Shown here in pieces: positions 1 through 8,474 of a DNA stretch of 49,200 bases. The notes under the pieces are model-generated. The model saw nothing but the letters and a program-made list of their open reading frames with translations, was not told the origin of the DNA and ran no database searches. Numbering within the stretch: position 1 is the stretch's first letter; the number at the start of each line of letters is the position of its first letter. Location of the stretch: the NCBI GenBank assembly GCA_025997955.1, contig BNVH01000015.1:1-49200 (forward strand). Direction: 5' to 3'. Both the position numbers and the translations under genes were made by a program. The DNA is from Synergistales bacterium. GTDB taxonomy: Bacteria; Synergistota; Synergistia; Synergistales; Aminobacteriaceae.

Positions 1-1
1 G

Positions 2-1114
2 GACAAGGTGGAAGAAATGCGAAACACTTTACGCAATATGTACATCAGAATCAAAGGCAAAGACCAGGAAATACGCTTTGCCTTTATAACCGGCATAAGC
101 AAATTTTCCAAGGTTGGCGTGTTCTCGTCATTGAATAACCTCAGAGATATTTCTATGAGCGACGATTACGCGACGATGTTGGGTTACAACGAAGAAGAGC
201 TTTTAGCCAACTTCGGCCGTCATATCGACGCTACGGCAAGCGATATGAAAATATCAAAAGAAGAGCTTATAAGCAAAATCAGAGACTACTACGACGGGTT
301 TTCTTTTGACGGAGAAGCTCGGCTCTACAACCCGTTCTCTACGCTCTGCTTTCTCAGCGACCGGAAATTCAGCAACTACTGGTTCGAGTCCGGCACACCT
401 TCATTTATCGCCCGCTATATGAAAGACAAGAAACTCACAGTAGAGCAATTCAGAGGCTACGAAGTGTCGCGCGACTTCGCGTTCGCTCCGGGCGAGATAG
501 AGACAGCGACAGCCGCGAGCTTTCTCTATCAGTCCGGGTATTTGAGCCTCAGACCTGGCGTATTAGACGATTTCTCTTTGGATTATCCAAATCGCGAGGT
601 CTTGACCGCCATGTCGTCTCTCTTGATTGGAAATATCTTCGGTACCCACGAAGAGTCAAATAAATCCAGAGTAAGTTTTAGAGAGTCCATCGTAAACGAT
701 AACGCAAAAGGCGTTCAAGGCGAGTTCAACAAACTCCTCTCCAAAATACCCTACGACGACTACGCGAAGGCGGCCGCGAACGCTGTGCCAAGAGGTGGTG
801 ACGCGAGAGAGTGGATTTACCGCTCTACAATGCTCTCGTATATCTACGGTATGGGGCTTGATGTAGAAACCGAGCTTCATAATAGAAAGGGACGCGCCGA
901 TATGCTTGTGAAGTTCAGAGGTCATATCTGGGTGATGGAGCTTAAAATGACAAAACATTACGCAAGCGCCGTAGAGTGCGCCGCCGCCGCGCTTGGCCAG
1001 ATAAAAGAAAAAGGCTACGCTGACGCTTTCGGCGAGGCTATGCTGCTTGGACTCGCTATTGACGATAACGAGCGACAGATAACGGCGATAGACTTCATTT
1101 CCAGAGGGGCTTAG
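2..1114 (+). CDS. AAA-ATPase-like / PD-(D/E)XK nuclease-like protein, 5' truncated
   Basis: The reading frame is open to the left edge, so this is the C-terminal part (about 370 residues) of a longer protein; the family is usually over 500 residues and carries its Walker A motif in the missing part. The visible start matches the middle of the AAA-ATPase-like domain (family PF09820): the segment FITGISKFSKVGVFSSLNNL is typical. The C-terminal ~110 residues fit the DUF1703/PD-(D/E)XK domain, with a catalytic-type pattern GRADMLV followed by a strand carrying ELKM. These proteins are very abundant, often in many copies, in gut anaerobes; their role (possibly mobile-element or defence related) is not established. 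The 3' end overlaps the convergent nucleotidyltransferase gene by 20 nt. Confidence 0.85.
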   Translation, partial: DKVEEMRNTLRNMYIRIKGKDQEIRFAFITGISKFSKVGVFSSLNNLRDISMSDDYATMLGYNEEELLANFGRHIDATASDMKISKEELISKIRDYYDGFSFDGEARLYNPFSTLCFLSDRKFSNYWFESGTPSFIARYMKDKKLTVEQFRGYEVSRDFAFAPGEIETATAASFLYQSGYLSLRPGVLDDFSLDYPNREVLTAMSSLLIGNIFGTHEESNKSRVSFRESIVNDNAKGVQGEFNKLLSKIPYDDYAKAAANAVPRGGDAREWIYRSTMLSYIYGMGLDVETELHNRKGRADMLVKFRGHIWVMELKMTKHYASAVECAAAALGQIKEKGYADAFGEAMLLGLAIDDNERQITAIDFISRGA

Positions 1115-2018
1115 GATAGACACCCTTGGCGTGCAGTTTTTCTACGGCCGCCATCATTCCGGGCCGGTCTTCTCGGTAGGTGACGCCATACCATGTGTCA
1201 AGACTCTCTAAAACCTTGACTTCGGTGACGCCGCGCCTCAGTTGATCGCCTATCTCGCTGGGGAGCAAGTACTCGCATTTCAATGGGTTGACCGCGAGAT
1301 TGACGTCGAGCCAGCTTGGGAAGTCGTCTTCCGCCATCTTAAATAACCCCTTATGCATGCCCCAGAAATTCATCGAGACCAAAGTCCCGGCTGGGATTTC
1401 GCGCCACGTCTCGCCCTTGTCCTCCGAAAAGCGCGCTCCCCCTTTAGTTTTTTCCACAAGCGTGCGCTCGACGATGCTCGTTAAAAAGCCCTCGCTGTTC
1501 GCCTCGCATATCCCCCTCGCGACGTGGCCGTTTTCGGAGACCGTGTTTTCTATCCTGTAACCTACCATCGCCAAGCGCAACTTGCCGTCATTGGGACTTG
1601 GGGACAAGAGCCATTCATAAATCGTCCTATAGGCGGAAGCGCCGTAAAAATCGTCGGCGTTTACGACCGCAAAGGGGCCTTTTATGAGATCTTTAGCGGC
1701 GAGCAGCGCCTGAGCCGTGCCCCAGGGCTTTGTCCTGCCGGTAGGGAGCTTGTACCCACTTGGAATGTCGTTGATGTCCTGGTACACGTATTCTGTCTTG
1801 ACGTAACGCGCTATTCTGTCCCCTATAACCTCCATGAAGTCGTCATGAATGGCGCGGGTGATGATAAATATTATCTTCTCAAAACCGGCTTTTATCGCGT
1901 CGTATATCGAGTAGTCAATTATGAGCTCGCCGTTTTCCCCGACCGGGTCGATTTGTTTGAGTCCGCCGTAGCGGCTGCCTATCCCCGCCGCCAATATAGC
2001 CAATACCGGTTTTTCCAT
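1095..2018 (-). CDS. Sugar-phosphate nucleotidyltransferase (NTP_transferase family)
   Basis: This 307-residue protein begins with the nucleotide-binding signature LAAGIGSRYGGLKQ of the NTP-transferase (GT-A-like) fold and has a metal-binding type NADDFYG near residue 120. Such enzymes couple a sugar phosphate or related alcohol phosphate to an NTP, giving an activated sugar for glycan synthesis. The exact substrate cannot be read from the sequence. The ATG at 2018 has an AAAGGGGA ribosome site about 10 nt upstream. It starts 6 nt after the small gene at 2025-2249 and probably shares its transcript. Its 3' end overlaps the neighbouring gene tail to tail by 20 nt. Confidence 0.85.
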   Translation of the reverse strand: MEKPVLAILAAGIGSRYGGLKQIDPVGENGELIIDYSIYDAIKAGFEKIIFIITRAIHDDFMEVIGDRIARYVKTEYVYQDINDIPSGYKLPTGRTKPWGTAQALLAAKDLIKGPFAVVNADDFYGASAYRTIYEWLLSPSPNDGKLRLAMVGYRIENTVSENGHVARGICEANSEGFLTSIVERTLVEKTKGGARFSEDKGETWREIPAGTLVSMNFWGMHKGLFKMAEDDFPSWLDVNLAVNPLKCEYLLPSEIGDQLRRGVTEVKVLESLDTWYGVTYREDRPGMMAAVEKLHAKGVYPKPLWK

Positions 2019-2024
2019 TATGAA

Positions 2025-2249
2025 TTATCCCCTTTCGCGTTCAGCGGTTCTATATCTATCATAGATTTCATCTCTGGTCAATGGTTTGAAACTGTCCACT
2101 ATATAAGGCTCTCCGAGCCAATCCATGCTGCCATCCCAAATTTTAGGCGAGGCGGGCAGTATCGTTATCTCTTTGCACAAAGGAGCGAGCAACATCTTGA
2201 TTTTTTCAAAATCTACATCATTATTTAGCTGCAAAATAACCTCACGCAT
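2025..2249 (-). CDS. Conserved-looking small protein of unknown function
   Basis: A 74-residue acidic protein that I do not recognise. It has an N-terminal strand/helix start (MREVILQLNNDVDFEKIK) and a C-terminal motif FKPLTRDEIYDRYR. A good ribosome site (AAGGAG, 8-9 nt upstream of the ATG) supports translation. Size and composition resemble antitoxin-type proteins, but no toxin partner is adjacent, so that label is only a possibility. It lies directly upstream of the nucleotidyltransferase gene on the same strand. Confidence 0.55.
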   Translation of the reverse strand: MREVILQLNNDVDFEKIKMLLAPLCKEITILPASPKIWDGSMDWLGEPYIVDSFKPLTRDEIYDRYRTAERERG

Positions 2250-2288
2250 ATTTGAGCTCCTTAAATTAATTTAATGATAAAAATCATT

Positions 2289-2447
2289 TTACACCTCAAT
2301 GTCAACGCGCGCGCTCTCAATTCTCATATATTCAATCAAAAAGCTGCCTCTCTTTCACAGAGTGGTCGCCGTCTTTACTTGCTGTATGTCAGCGTTTCAT
2401 CGATTATCTCCCGCCATCAAAGTTAAATAGGCCTCCTTGGAAATCAA
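2289..2447 (-). pseudogene. Possible decayed coding remnant with two in-frame TGA codons
   Basis: On the minus strand a 53-codon frame reads as plausible protein (ISKEAYLTLMAGDNR, then NADIQQVKTATTL, then KRGSFLIEYMRIESARVD) but is broken by TGA twice before ending at TAA. Both TGA codons could come from CGA (Arg) by a C-to-T change. It ends about 40 nt upstream of the 74-residue gene. I do not recognise the protein. The rest of the 2250-2603 gap holds only AT-rich sequence and the promoter-like site listed separately. Confidence 0.25.
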
Positions 2448-2519
2448 TACGGAAATTATATACTAATTGCCTTATTTTCGTAAGGCTTTAGGTCCACGAC
2501 TGAATAGTTACTTTTTGTT

Positions 2520-2548
2520 TTGATTTTCGCAAAGTTTATTTTTATATT
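2520..2548 (+). promoter_or_regulatory. Candidate sigma-70 type promoter for the MFS gene
   Basis: TTGATT and TATATT are separated by 17 nt, about 55 nt upstream of the transporter start. The surroundings are very AT-rich, so a chance match is possible. Confidence 0.45.
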
Positions 2549-2603
2549 CTATATTATGATAAATATTACAAAATATTAAATTTTGCTCAGGAGATGAATT
2601 TAT

Positions 2604-3884
2604 TTGCAAAGTAAAAATCAATTCGCCCTTTTTCGCACTAAGCGGTTTATGCCGCTTTTCCTTACGCAGTTTTTGGGCGCGTTCAACGATAACTTTTTCA
2701 AAAGCGCCATGGTGATGCTGATAACATACCGCATAGCCGATAGAGCGGGGTACGACCCTCGTATTTTGGTCAACGTCGCGGGGGGTGTCTTTATCTTGCC
2801 GTTTTTTCTTTTCTCGGCTACGGCAGGACAGTTAGCCGACAAATACGAGCGCTCCCGTCTCGTGCAGTTCACAAAACTCGCGGAAATAGTCGTGATGAGC
2901 GCCGCCGTGGTTGGGTTCTACATTGAGGATGTTCATCTGCTGATGATCGTTTTGTTTTTGATGGGGGCGCAATCGACTTTTTTTGGCCCGCTCAAATACA
3001 GCATCCTGCCTCAGCATCTTGATGAGGATGAACTCATAGCCGGAAACGGACTGATACAGATGGGGACGTTTTTGTCCATACTTACTGGTACGATTTTCGG
3101 TGGACTTTCTATTCTGCGTGCCGGAGGGGTTCATTTAGTCAGTTTTTTGGTCGTCGTCATAGCCGCGGCCGGGTGGTGGGCCAGCTGTCACATACCCAAA
3201 ACAAACCCCGTAGCGCCGGGGCTGAAGCTCTCGGCCAACTTCGTCAAAGACACGGCCAAAATAGTGGCCAAGGTCGTACCCTATAGGGATATTTTTCTTT
3301 CTATCATTGGCATATCATGGTTTTGGTTTGTCGGCACGACTTTTCTTTCGCAGTTTCCAACCTACGCCAAGCTCGTCATAGGCGCAAATGAACAGGTCGC
3401 CACGCTGTTTCTCGCCACCTTTTCGCTTGGTATAGGCCTTGGCTCTATGGCCTGCAACAGCGTCTTAAAGGGCAAAATCTCCTTGGCTTGCGTCCCTTGG
3501 GCCGCCGGCGCAATGTCACTCGCTTGCATCTGCCTCTTCTTTGTGAGTTTGCGCGCGCCTATCGTCTCTATGGAAACGATTGGGTTAGCCGCGTTTTTGT
3601 CAACCGTCCAGAACTTGGCTATCCTTGTGTGTCTTTTTGCAATATCATTTTCGGGCGGACTCTACATTGTGCCGCTTTACGCTTTCATTCAAAGCCGCTC
3701 TGACGAGTCCAGTATGGCGGGCGTCATAGCCTGCGCTAACGTCATGGACTCGCTCTTCATGGTTCTCTCCGCCGTCGGAACGAGTATCCTGTTGGCGCTT
3801 GGGTTATCCATTCCATACATCTTTCTTGTCACGGCCATATTGACTATAGCGGCTGCTGTTATCATAAGAAAGACTGTACGGTGA
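2604..3884 (+). CDS. MFS transporter, LplT-like (lysophospholipid-transporter type)
   Basis: A 426-residue membrane protein with about 12 hydrophobic segments. Its N-terminus has the GAFNDNFFKSA motif typical of LplT and of the MFS half of Aas-type acyltransferase fusions, which flip lysophospholipids inward for re-acylation at the inner membrane of diderms. Here the acyltransferase domain is absent: the protein ends after the last membrane segment. The start is TTG with AGGAG about 10 nt upstream; a nearby ATG at 2595 is in another frame. Substrate assignment is by family resemblance only; another MFS substrate is possible. Confidence 0.75.
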   Translation: MQSKNQFALFRTKRFMPLFLTQFLGAFNDNFFKSAMVMLITYRIADRAGYDPRILVNVAGGVFILPFFLFSATAGQLADKYERSRLVQFTKLAEIVVMSAAVVGFYIEDVHLLMIVLFLMGAQSTFFGPLKYSILPQHLDEDELIAGNGLIQMGTFLSILTGTIFGGLSILRAGGVHLVSFLVVVIAAAGWWASCHIPKTNPVAPGLKLSANFVKDTAKIVAKVVPYRDIFLSIIGISWFWFVGTTFLSQFPTYAKLVIGANEQVATLFLATFSLGIGLGSMACNSVLKGKISLACVPWAAGAMSLACICLFFVSLRAPIVSMETIGLAAFLSTVQNLAILVCLFAISFSGGLYIVPLYAFIQSRSDESSMAGVIACANVMDSLFMVLSAVGTSILLALGLSIPYIFLVTAILTIAAAVIIRKTVR

Positions 3885-3950
3885 CGAGAATTTATTATGA
3901 TAAAATTAGGATAAAATAATACGACTAAATTATACTGAGGAGGAAAATCA

Positions 3951-4208
3951 ATGATTCAAATCAGGCCGGTATCCGATTTGAGGAATAAGTTCCCTGAAAT
4001 AGAAAGTGTTGTCAGAAATGGAGTGCCCGTGTTCCTGACAAAAAACGGCTACGGTACAATGGTTGTTTTAAGCCTTGAAAAATACGCAGACATGACTGAT
4101 GATATTGAAATAAAGTTGGACGAGGCCGACCGAGCCGCGGAACTGTCTACGCTCCGCTATACGCACGAAGAAGTATTTTCGAGGTTGAAGATGAAGACAG
4201 ATGCGTAA
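3951..4208 (+). CDS. Type II antitoxin, Phd/YefM-like
   Basis: An 85-residue protein whose first half has the Phd/YefM pattern: residues 3-30 (IRPVSDLRNKFPEIES) then VFLTKNGYGTMVVLSLEKY. This fold dimerises, binds its own promoter, and wraps the toxin with its C-terminal helix. A GAGGAGG ribosome site precedes the ATG. Its last 8 nt overlap the toxin start, the usual arrangement for coupled translation. Autorepression with the toxin is expected from the family. Confidence 0.85.
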   Translation: MIQIRPVSDLRNKFPEIESVVRNGVPVFLTKNGYGTMVVLSLEKYADMTDDIEIKLDEADRAAELSTLRYTHEEVFSRLKMKTDA

Positions 4209-4512
4209 AAAATATCGCTTGCGCTATTTGCCAATTTTTGAACAGGATTTAGCCAACGCCATAGATTATATCGCCGTTCGGCTTCAAAACCCGACGGCGG
4301 CGCAACAACTTCTTGGCGAGACTGAAAAAGCCATATTGAACCGCCTGAAAGCGCCTTTATCATTTAAAGCCTATTATTCTAACAGGGATAGAAAGTATGC
4401 TTATTATCGAATCTATGTGAAAAACTATGCAGTATTTTACGTGGTCATAGATGATGTGATGGAGGTTAGGCGGTTTGTTTACAATAAGAGGAACCTTTCT
4501 GAACTAGTATAG
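4201..4512 (+). CDS. Type II toxin, RelE/ParE superfamily
   Basis: A 103-residue basic protein of the RelE/ParE fold, with an N-terminal LRYLPIFEQDLANAIDYIA helix pair and a C-terminal core KYAYYRIYVKNYAVFYVV followed by RRFVYNKRNL. Such toxins cleave ribosome-bound mRNA (RelE type) or poison gyrase (ParE type); the sequence does not settle which. It is translated from the end of the antitoxin gene (8-nt overlap), and its stop codon lies inside the perfect palindrome at 4508-4537. Confidence 0.85.
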   Translation: MRKKYRLRYLPIFEQDLANAIDYIAVRLQNPTAAQQLLGETEKAILNRLKAPLSFKAYYSNRDRKYAYYRIYVKNYAVFYVVIDDVMEVRRFVYNKRNLSELV

Positions 4513-4537
4513 AGACGTTGCGCGCAACGTCTCTATA
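4508..4537. terminator. Perfect 30-nt palindrome between convergent genes
   Basis: Two 13-nt arms (TATAGAGACGTTG and its complement) flank CGCG. It lies between the convergent toxin and FprA genes and would form a strong hairpin on either transcript. There is no clear U-run, so it may act as a bidirectional stop or 3' stabiliser. Confidence 0.55.
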
Positions 4538-4547
4538 GATGTGTTGA

Positions 4548-5741
4548 TTAGGCGTCCTTGACGGCCTTCGCCATATTCTCACCCAACAAATGGCACTGCT
4601 CAAGGTCATGAGCGGTCGGCGCCGTGAGAACTTCCACCTCGGGGCCTACCCTATTGAGTTTTATCTCGTCCGCGAATTTTCGAAGCGCCGGGAGCGCCCC
4701 GCTGCTCCAGCTGTAGCTTCCGGCTATGCCGAGCGAGCGATTTTTGGGCGTGCTGTTTTGGAACTTTTCGCAAAAGGCCGCTACAGTGGGGAACAGCATC
4801 ATGTTGTACGTGCAGCTCAGGATGACAATGCCCCTATAGCGCCAGGCGTCGCTCAAGATATACGACAGATTGGAGCGGGAGGCGTCGTGGAGACAGGCGG
4901 TCTTAATGCCGCCCTCGGACAAACCCCTCGTCACTTCCTCGGCCATAAGTCGCGTGTGTCCATACATCGAGCCGAAGACCACTACCGCGCCACTGTCGGT
5001 CTTGTGACTGCTCCAGCGGTCGTAAAGCTCTATCACCTGAGCTATGTCGCTTCTGAAAAGAGTGCCGTGCGAGGGGTATATTTTTTCGATAGTCAGCCCT
5101 CCGAGTTTTTTGAGCGCGGCCTGCACGGGCGCCGAGAACCGCGCCACTATCGTAGCGTAGTAGCGCAGCATTTCCGATTCCCACCGAACTCTGCTCTTTT
5201 CGTCGTCGAACAGTCCGCCCTCATGGATTCCGTATCCGCCGAAAGCGTCGTTGGAGAACAGCGTCTTTGTCGAGGCGTCGTATGTGACCATGCTCTCGGG
5301 CCAGTGAACCATCGGTATCGTGTGAAAGCTCAGTACGTGTCCGCCTATGTCAAGCGTCTCGCCGTCCGCCACCTGAACTGTGCCTGAATCTATGCCGTAG
5401 TATCCCTTCAGGAGCGGCAAGGTCTTGACGTTGCCGATTATCTTGACGTTTGGATACGCTTCGCGAAGCTGAGTGATTACGCCTGAGTGGTCGGGCTCCA
5501 TGTGGTTTACGACGAGATAGTCAAGAGAACGACCCGCGAGAGCCGCTCTTACTTTTTCGATATACTCGCCGAACTGCGGCGCTTTCACTGTATCAATGGC
5601 GACCGTTTTTTCGCCCAAAACAACGTAGGCGTTATACGCCACGCCGCGTGGTAGACTCCATAGTGACTCGAAAAGGTGTGTTTCGAGGTCGTTTGTCCCA
5701 ACCCAAAAAGTATCCTGTCCAACCGATATAGCCTTGTCCAT
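4548..5741 (-). CDS. FprA-type flavodiiron protein (A-type flavoprotein)
   Basis: This 397-residue cytoplasmic protein has the two-domain layout of flavodiiron proteins. The N-terminal metallo-beta-lactamase-like domain holds iron ligands in HMEPDHSG, in VHWPES, in SNDAFGG and in PSHGTLF. The C-terminal flavodoxin domain starts with the FMN-loop motif GSMYGHTR. These enzymes reduce O2 to water, or NO, and protect anaerobes. No C-terminal rubredoxin is fused. The gene follows transaldolase with almost no gap. A GTG at 5750 directly after the transaldolase stop is in frame, but the ATG at 5741 with AGGTGAAG upstream is the more likely start. Confidence 0.9.
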   Translation of the reverse strand: MDKAISVGQDTFWVGTNDLETHLFESLWSLPRGVAYNAYVVLGEKTVAIDTVKAPQFGEYIEKVRAALAGRSLDYLVVNHMEPDHSGVITQLREAYPNVKIIGNVKTLPLLKGYYGIDSGTVQVADGETLDIGGHVLSFHTIPMVHWPESMVTYDASTKTLFSNDAFGGYGIHEGGLFDDEKSRVRWESEMLRYYATIVARFSAPVQAALKKLGGLTIEKIYPSHGTLFRSDIAQVIELYDRWSSHKTDSGAVVVFGSMYGHTRLMAEEVTRGLSEGGIKTACLHDASRSNLSYILSDAWRYRGIVILSCTYNMMLFPTVAAFCEKFQNSTPKNRSLGIAGSYSWSSGALPALRKFADEIKLNRVGPEVEVLTAPTAHDLEQCHLLGENMAKAVKDA

Positions 5742-5750
5742 TGTCTTCAC

Positions 5751-6836
5751 CTATCCTTTTGCTTTTGTCTCTATGCTTTTCATAAGGCTTTCAAAAGCCG
5801 CGTTGAACGCCGCGACCCCGTCCTGAAGCAATTGATCGCAAACCGCGCCCAAGTCTATTCCGGCGCCGGCCAAGCGCGCCAAGCGAGCTTTAGCGTCGTC
5901 CGCGCCGCGTTTGAGGACATCCTCAGGCTTGCCGTGATCTAAAAACGCGGACAAAGTAGAGGGCGGGACGGTGTTCACCGTATCCTTGCCTATCAATGAC
6001 TCGATATAGTAAACATCGCTGTAATCCGCGTTCTTTGTACCAGTGCTGGCCCAGAGCGGACGCTGAACTTTGGCGCCCTTGTCGGCTATTCCCCGCCAAG
6101 CGGAGTTTAAGGGCGAAAAAATCTCTTTAAAGCGAGCGTAAGTCAAGATTGTGTTGTCGATAGCCGTATGCCCTCTCAAATCACTGTCTTTGTCAGTAAG
6201 GCTTGGGTCTACCGCGCCGTCTATCCTGCTGACGAAGACGGACGCGACGGAAGCTACCGTTAGCGGCAACCCTTTGTTGGCGCGCGAGACAAGCCCCTTG
6301 ATGTAAGCCTCCGCCACGGACGCGTACTGCTTTACGGAAAAAATAAGCGTGGCGTTGACGTTTATTCCGTCAGCCACGCATTCCTCAACGGCCGGTATGC
6401 TCTCCGGCGTAGAGGGGATTTTAATCATTACGTTCGGGCGACCGAGCGCCGCGAACAACCGCTTCGCCTCTGAAACAGTCGAGGCGAAGTCACGGGCCAA
6501 GAGCGGATTAACCTCAAGGCTAACGTATCCGTCCAACCCCTTTGTATCGTCGTATACCTTGCGCGTTATGTCCGCCGCCGCGCCAACTTCCTGTAGCGTC
6601 AGGGTTTCATAAATCTCAGCCGTTGATTTGCCGCTTTTGGCGAGGTCTCGAATCTCGGCGTCGTAGTCCTCGGATTTCGCTATGGCCTGCTCAAAAATCG
6701 ACGGGTTTGTCGTTACGCCCATTACGCCTTTTAGAACCCAATCCGAGAGCCCGTTTTCGCGCAATAATTTGCGGCTTATAGTATCAAGCCAAAGGCTTTG
6801 CCCAAGTTGGGCGGTCTTATGTAAAACTGTCTGCAT
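5751..6836 (-). CDS. tal: Transaldolase
   Basis: A 361-residue enzyme of the longer transaldolase type. It moves a dihydroxyacetone unit between sugar phosphates in the non-oxidative pentose phosphate pathway. Visible features are LWLDTISR and VTTNPSIF near the N-terminus, the Schiff-base lysine segment VMIKIPST, NVNATLIFS, and the phosphate-binding LWASTGTKN near the C-terminus. The ATG at 6836 is preceded by AAGGAAGGAG. It is cotranscribed with the downstream flavodiiron gene and divergent from the acs operon. Confidence 0.92.
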   Translation of the reverse strand: MQTVLHKTAQLGQSLWLDTISRKLLRENGLSDWVLKGVMGVTTNPSIFEQAIAKSEDYDAEIRDLAKSGKSTAEIYETLTLQEVGAAADITRKVYDDTKGLDGYVSLEVNPLLARDFASTVSEAKRLFAALGRPNVMIKIPSTPESIPAVEECVADGINVNATLIFSVKQYASVAEAYIKGLVSRANKGLPLTVASVASVFVSRIDGAVDPSLTDKDSDLRGHTAIDNTILTYARFKEIFSPLNSAWRGIADKGAKVQRPLWASTGTKNADYSDVYYIESLIGKDTVNTVPPSTLSAFLDHGKPEDVLKRGADDAKARLARLAGAGIDLGAVCDQLLQDGVAAFNAAFESLMKSIETKAKG

Positions 6837-7142
6837 TTATATTCAGACTCCTTCCTTGCGGCGCCGCCCCAAGATGTGCTGACGATAACGCCAAAACGAA
6901 AAGAGAGCCGGAGCCACGATAACTTAAAATCTTGGAGAGACTTATAGACTTTAGTAAATAGACGCCAAAAATTCCCGAGTAAAATAATTTAAAAACAAAT
7001 CAAACCCGGTAGTTTTTAACAATTTACATTTTATATGCCTTGTGGTAATGTTTCAAGTAGTTAATTTTAGAAATACGAATGGAAAAGATGGAAAGATGAA
7101 GGATGGAAAGCACGATTTTTAATTCGGAGAGGAATGATGTGT
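6837..7142. other. Divergent intergenic region between tal and the acs operon
   Basis: This gap carries the ribosome sites of both flanking genes and must hold at least one promoter for each. I see no convincing -35/-10 pair, riboswitch or gene. The only repeat is GATGGAAAG, present twice between 7087 and 7110, just upstream of acsC. Confidence 0.5.
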
Positions 7143-8474
7143 ATGGCTCTGACCGGTCTGCAAATCTTCAAGCTGATGCCCAAAACCAACTGCAAGGATT
7201 GTGGGCATCCGACATGTCTCGCGTTTTCAATGGCGCTTGCTTCAGCCAAGATAGCGCTTGACGCTTGTCCGCACGTTTCGGCCGAGGCCAAAGAGTCCCT
7301 CGGCTCCGCTTCCGCCCCTCCTGTCACCAAGGTCACGTTCGGAGTCGGCGACAAAGCCCGCGAGACCGGGGACGAGACGGTGCTCTTCAGGCACGACAAA
7401 CAGTTCTTCCACCCAACCTGTTTAGCGGTCACTATAGACGACAACGACCCGAACTTCAACGCGAGGCTTGAGACTATCAACGACCTCATGTTCGAGCGCG
7501 TAGGCGAAAAGGTTTCGATTGACGCCATCGCGTTAATTGATAAATCAGGCGAAAAGGACTCGTTTGTGGAACACGCGAAGATAATCGCGGACAAAGGTAA
7601 GTTCGCCCCGATTTATATCTCGAACAACGCGGAGGCCTTGGCTGAAGCGGCAGCCGCCACAAAAGCGGCTAAGCCTCTGCTCTACGGCGCTACGGCCGAT
7701 AACTGGGAAGCGGTAGCGAAGGCCGCGAAAGAAGCGGATTGTCCGCTCGTCGTAACGGCGGCGAACATCAACGACCTCGGCGCTCTGACCGAAAAGGTAG
7801 GGGCTGTCACGAAAAACTTAATCATAGGCGCCACCGCCGCCGGCATAAGCCAGCGTTTGGCCGACCTCACTCAAATTCGCAGGCAGGCTATCCGCAAAAA
7901 GGTGCGTCCGCTTGGATACCCCTCCATAATTTCAGTGGTAGGCACTGAGCCGCGGGTACAGGTTGCCGAGGCGTCCATATATATAGCGAAATACGGCAGC
8001 ATTGTCGTGACGGACGTAGCCGACAAGGCGAGCTTGCTGCCCCTCTGCGCGCTCCGCCAGAACCTGTTCTCCAACCCGCAGGTGCCGGCTCAAGTAGAGC
8101 CAGGCGTGTTCGCTGTAGGAGAGGCCGACGCCAACTCGCCAGTCTACTGCACGACGAACTTCTCTCTCACCTACTACACCGTGGAGGGCGAGGTTTCCAG
8201 TTCTAAGATACCTTCTTGGATAATCGCTACTCCGACCGACGGAACATCTGTTTTGACGGCTTGGGCCGCCGGCAAATTTACGGCTGACAAGATAGCTGAG
8301 TTTATCGCGGAGATAAAGCTCGAGGACAAGGTGAACCACAAGGTGGTCGTAATACCAGGCCACGTGGCGGTGCTCAAAGCTCCTCTCGAAGAAAAAAGCG
8401 GGTGGAAAGTGCTTATAGCCTCTAACGAAGCATCGGGAATACCGGCGTTCGCCAAGGAACATTTCGCTAAATGA
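7143..8474 (+). CDS. acsC: Corrinoid iron-sulfur protein, large (gamma) subunit
   Basis: A 443-residue protein that binds, with AcsD, the corrinoid that carries the methyl group from methyltetrahydrofolate to acetyl-CoA synthase. The N-terminal 4Fe-4S domain has Cys17, Cys20, Cys25 and Cys42 in the expected spacing (NCKDCGHPTC). A TIM-barrel-like middle and a C-terminal corrinoid-binding domain follow. ATG codons at 7134 and 7137 are also in frame, but 7143 gives the conserved MALTG start and fits the GGAGAGGA site. It is the first gene of the acs operon, and its stop overlaps the next start (ATGA). Confidence 0.95.
   Translation: MALTGLQIFKLMPKTNCKDCGHPTCLAFSMALASAKIALDACPHVSAEAKESLGSASAPPVTKVTFGVGDKARETGDETVLFRHDKQFFHPTCLAVTIDDNDPNFNARLETINDLMFERVGEKVSIDAIALIDKSGEKDSFVEHAKIIADKGKFAPIYISNNAEALAEAAAATKAAKPLLYGATADNWEAVAKAAKEADCPLVVTAANINDLGALTEKVGAVTKNLIIGATAAGISQRLADLTQIRRQAIRKKVRPLGYPSIISVVGTEPRVQVAEASIYIAKYGSIVVTDVADKASLLPLCALRQNLFSNPQVPAQVEPGVFAVGEADANSPVYCTTNFSLTYYTVEGEVSSSKIPSWIIATPTDGTSVLTAWAAGKFTADKIAEFIAEIKLEDKVNHKVVVIPGHVAVLKAPLEEKSGWKVLIASNEASGIPAFAKEHFAK

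Noticed and set aside
380..398. GGTTCGAGTCCGGCACACC resembles a tRNA T-arm and acceptor end
   Set aside because: It lies in frame inside the AAA/PD-(D/E)XK coding sequence (YWFESGTP) and has no cloverleaf upstream.
3917..3926. TAATACGACT matches the left part of the phage T7 promoter
   Set aside because: Only 10 bases agree, the following bases do not, and no T7-like polymerase or phage gene is present; chance in an AT-rich leader.
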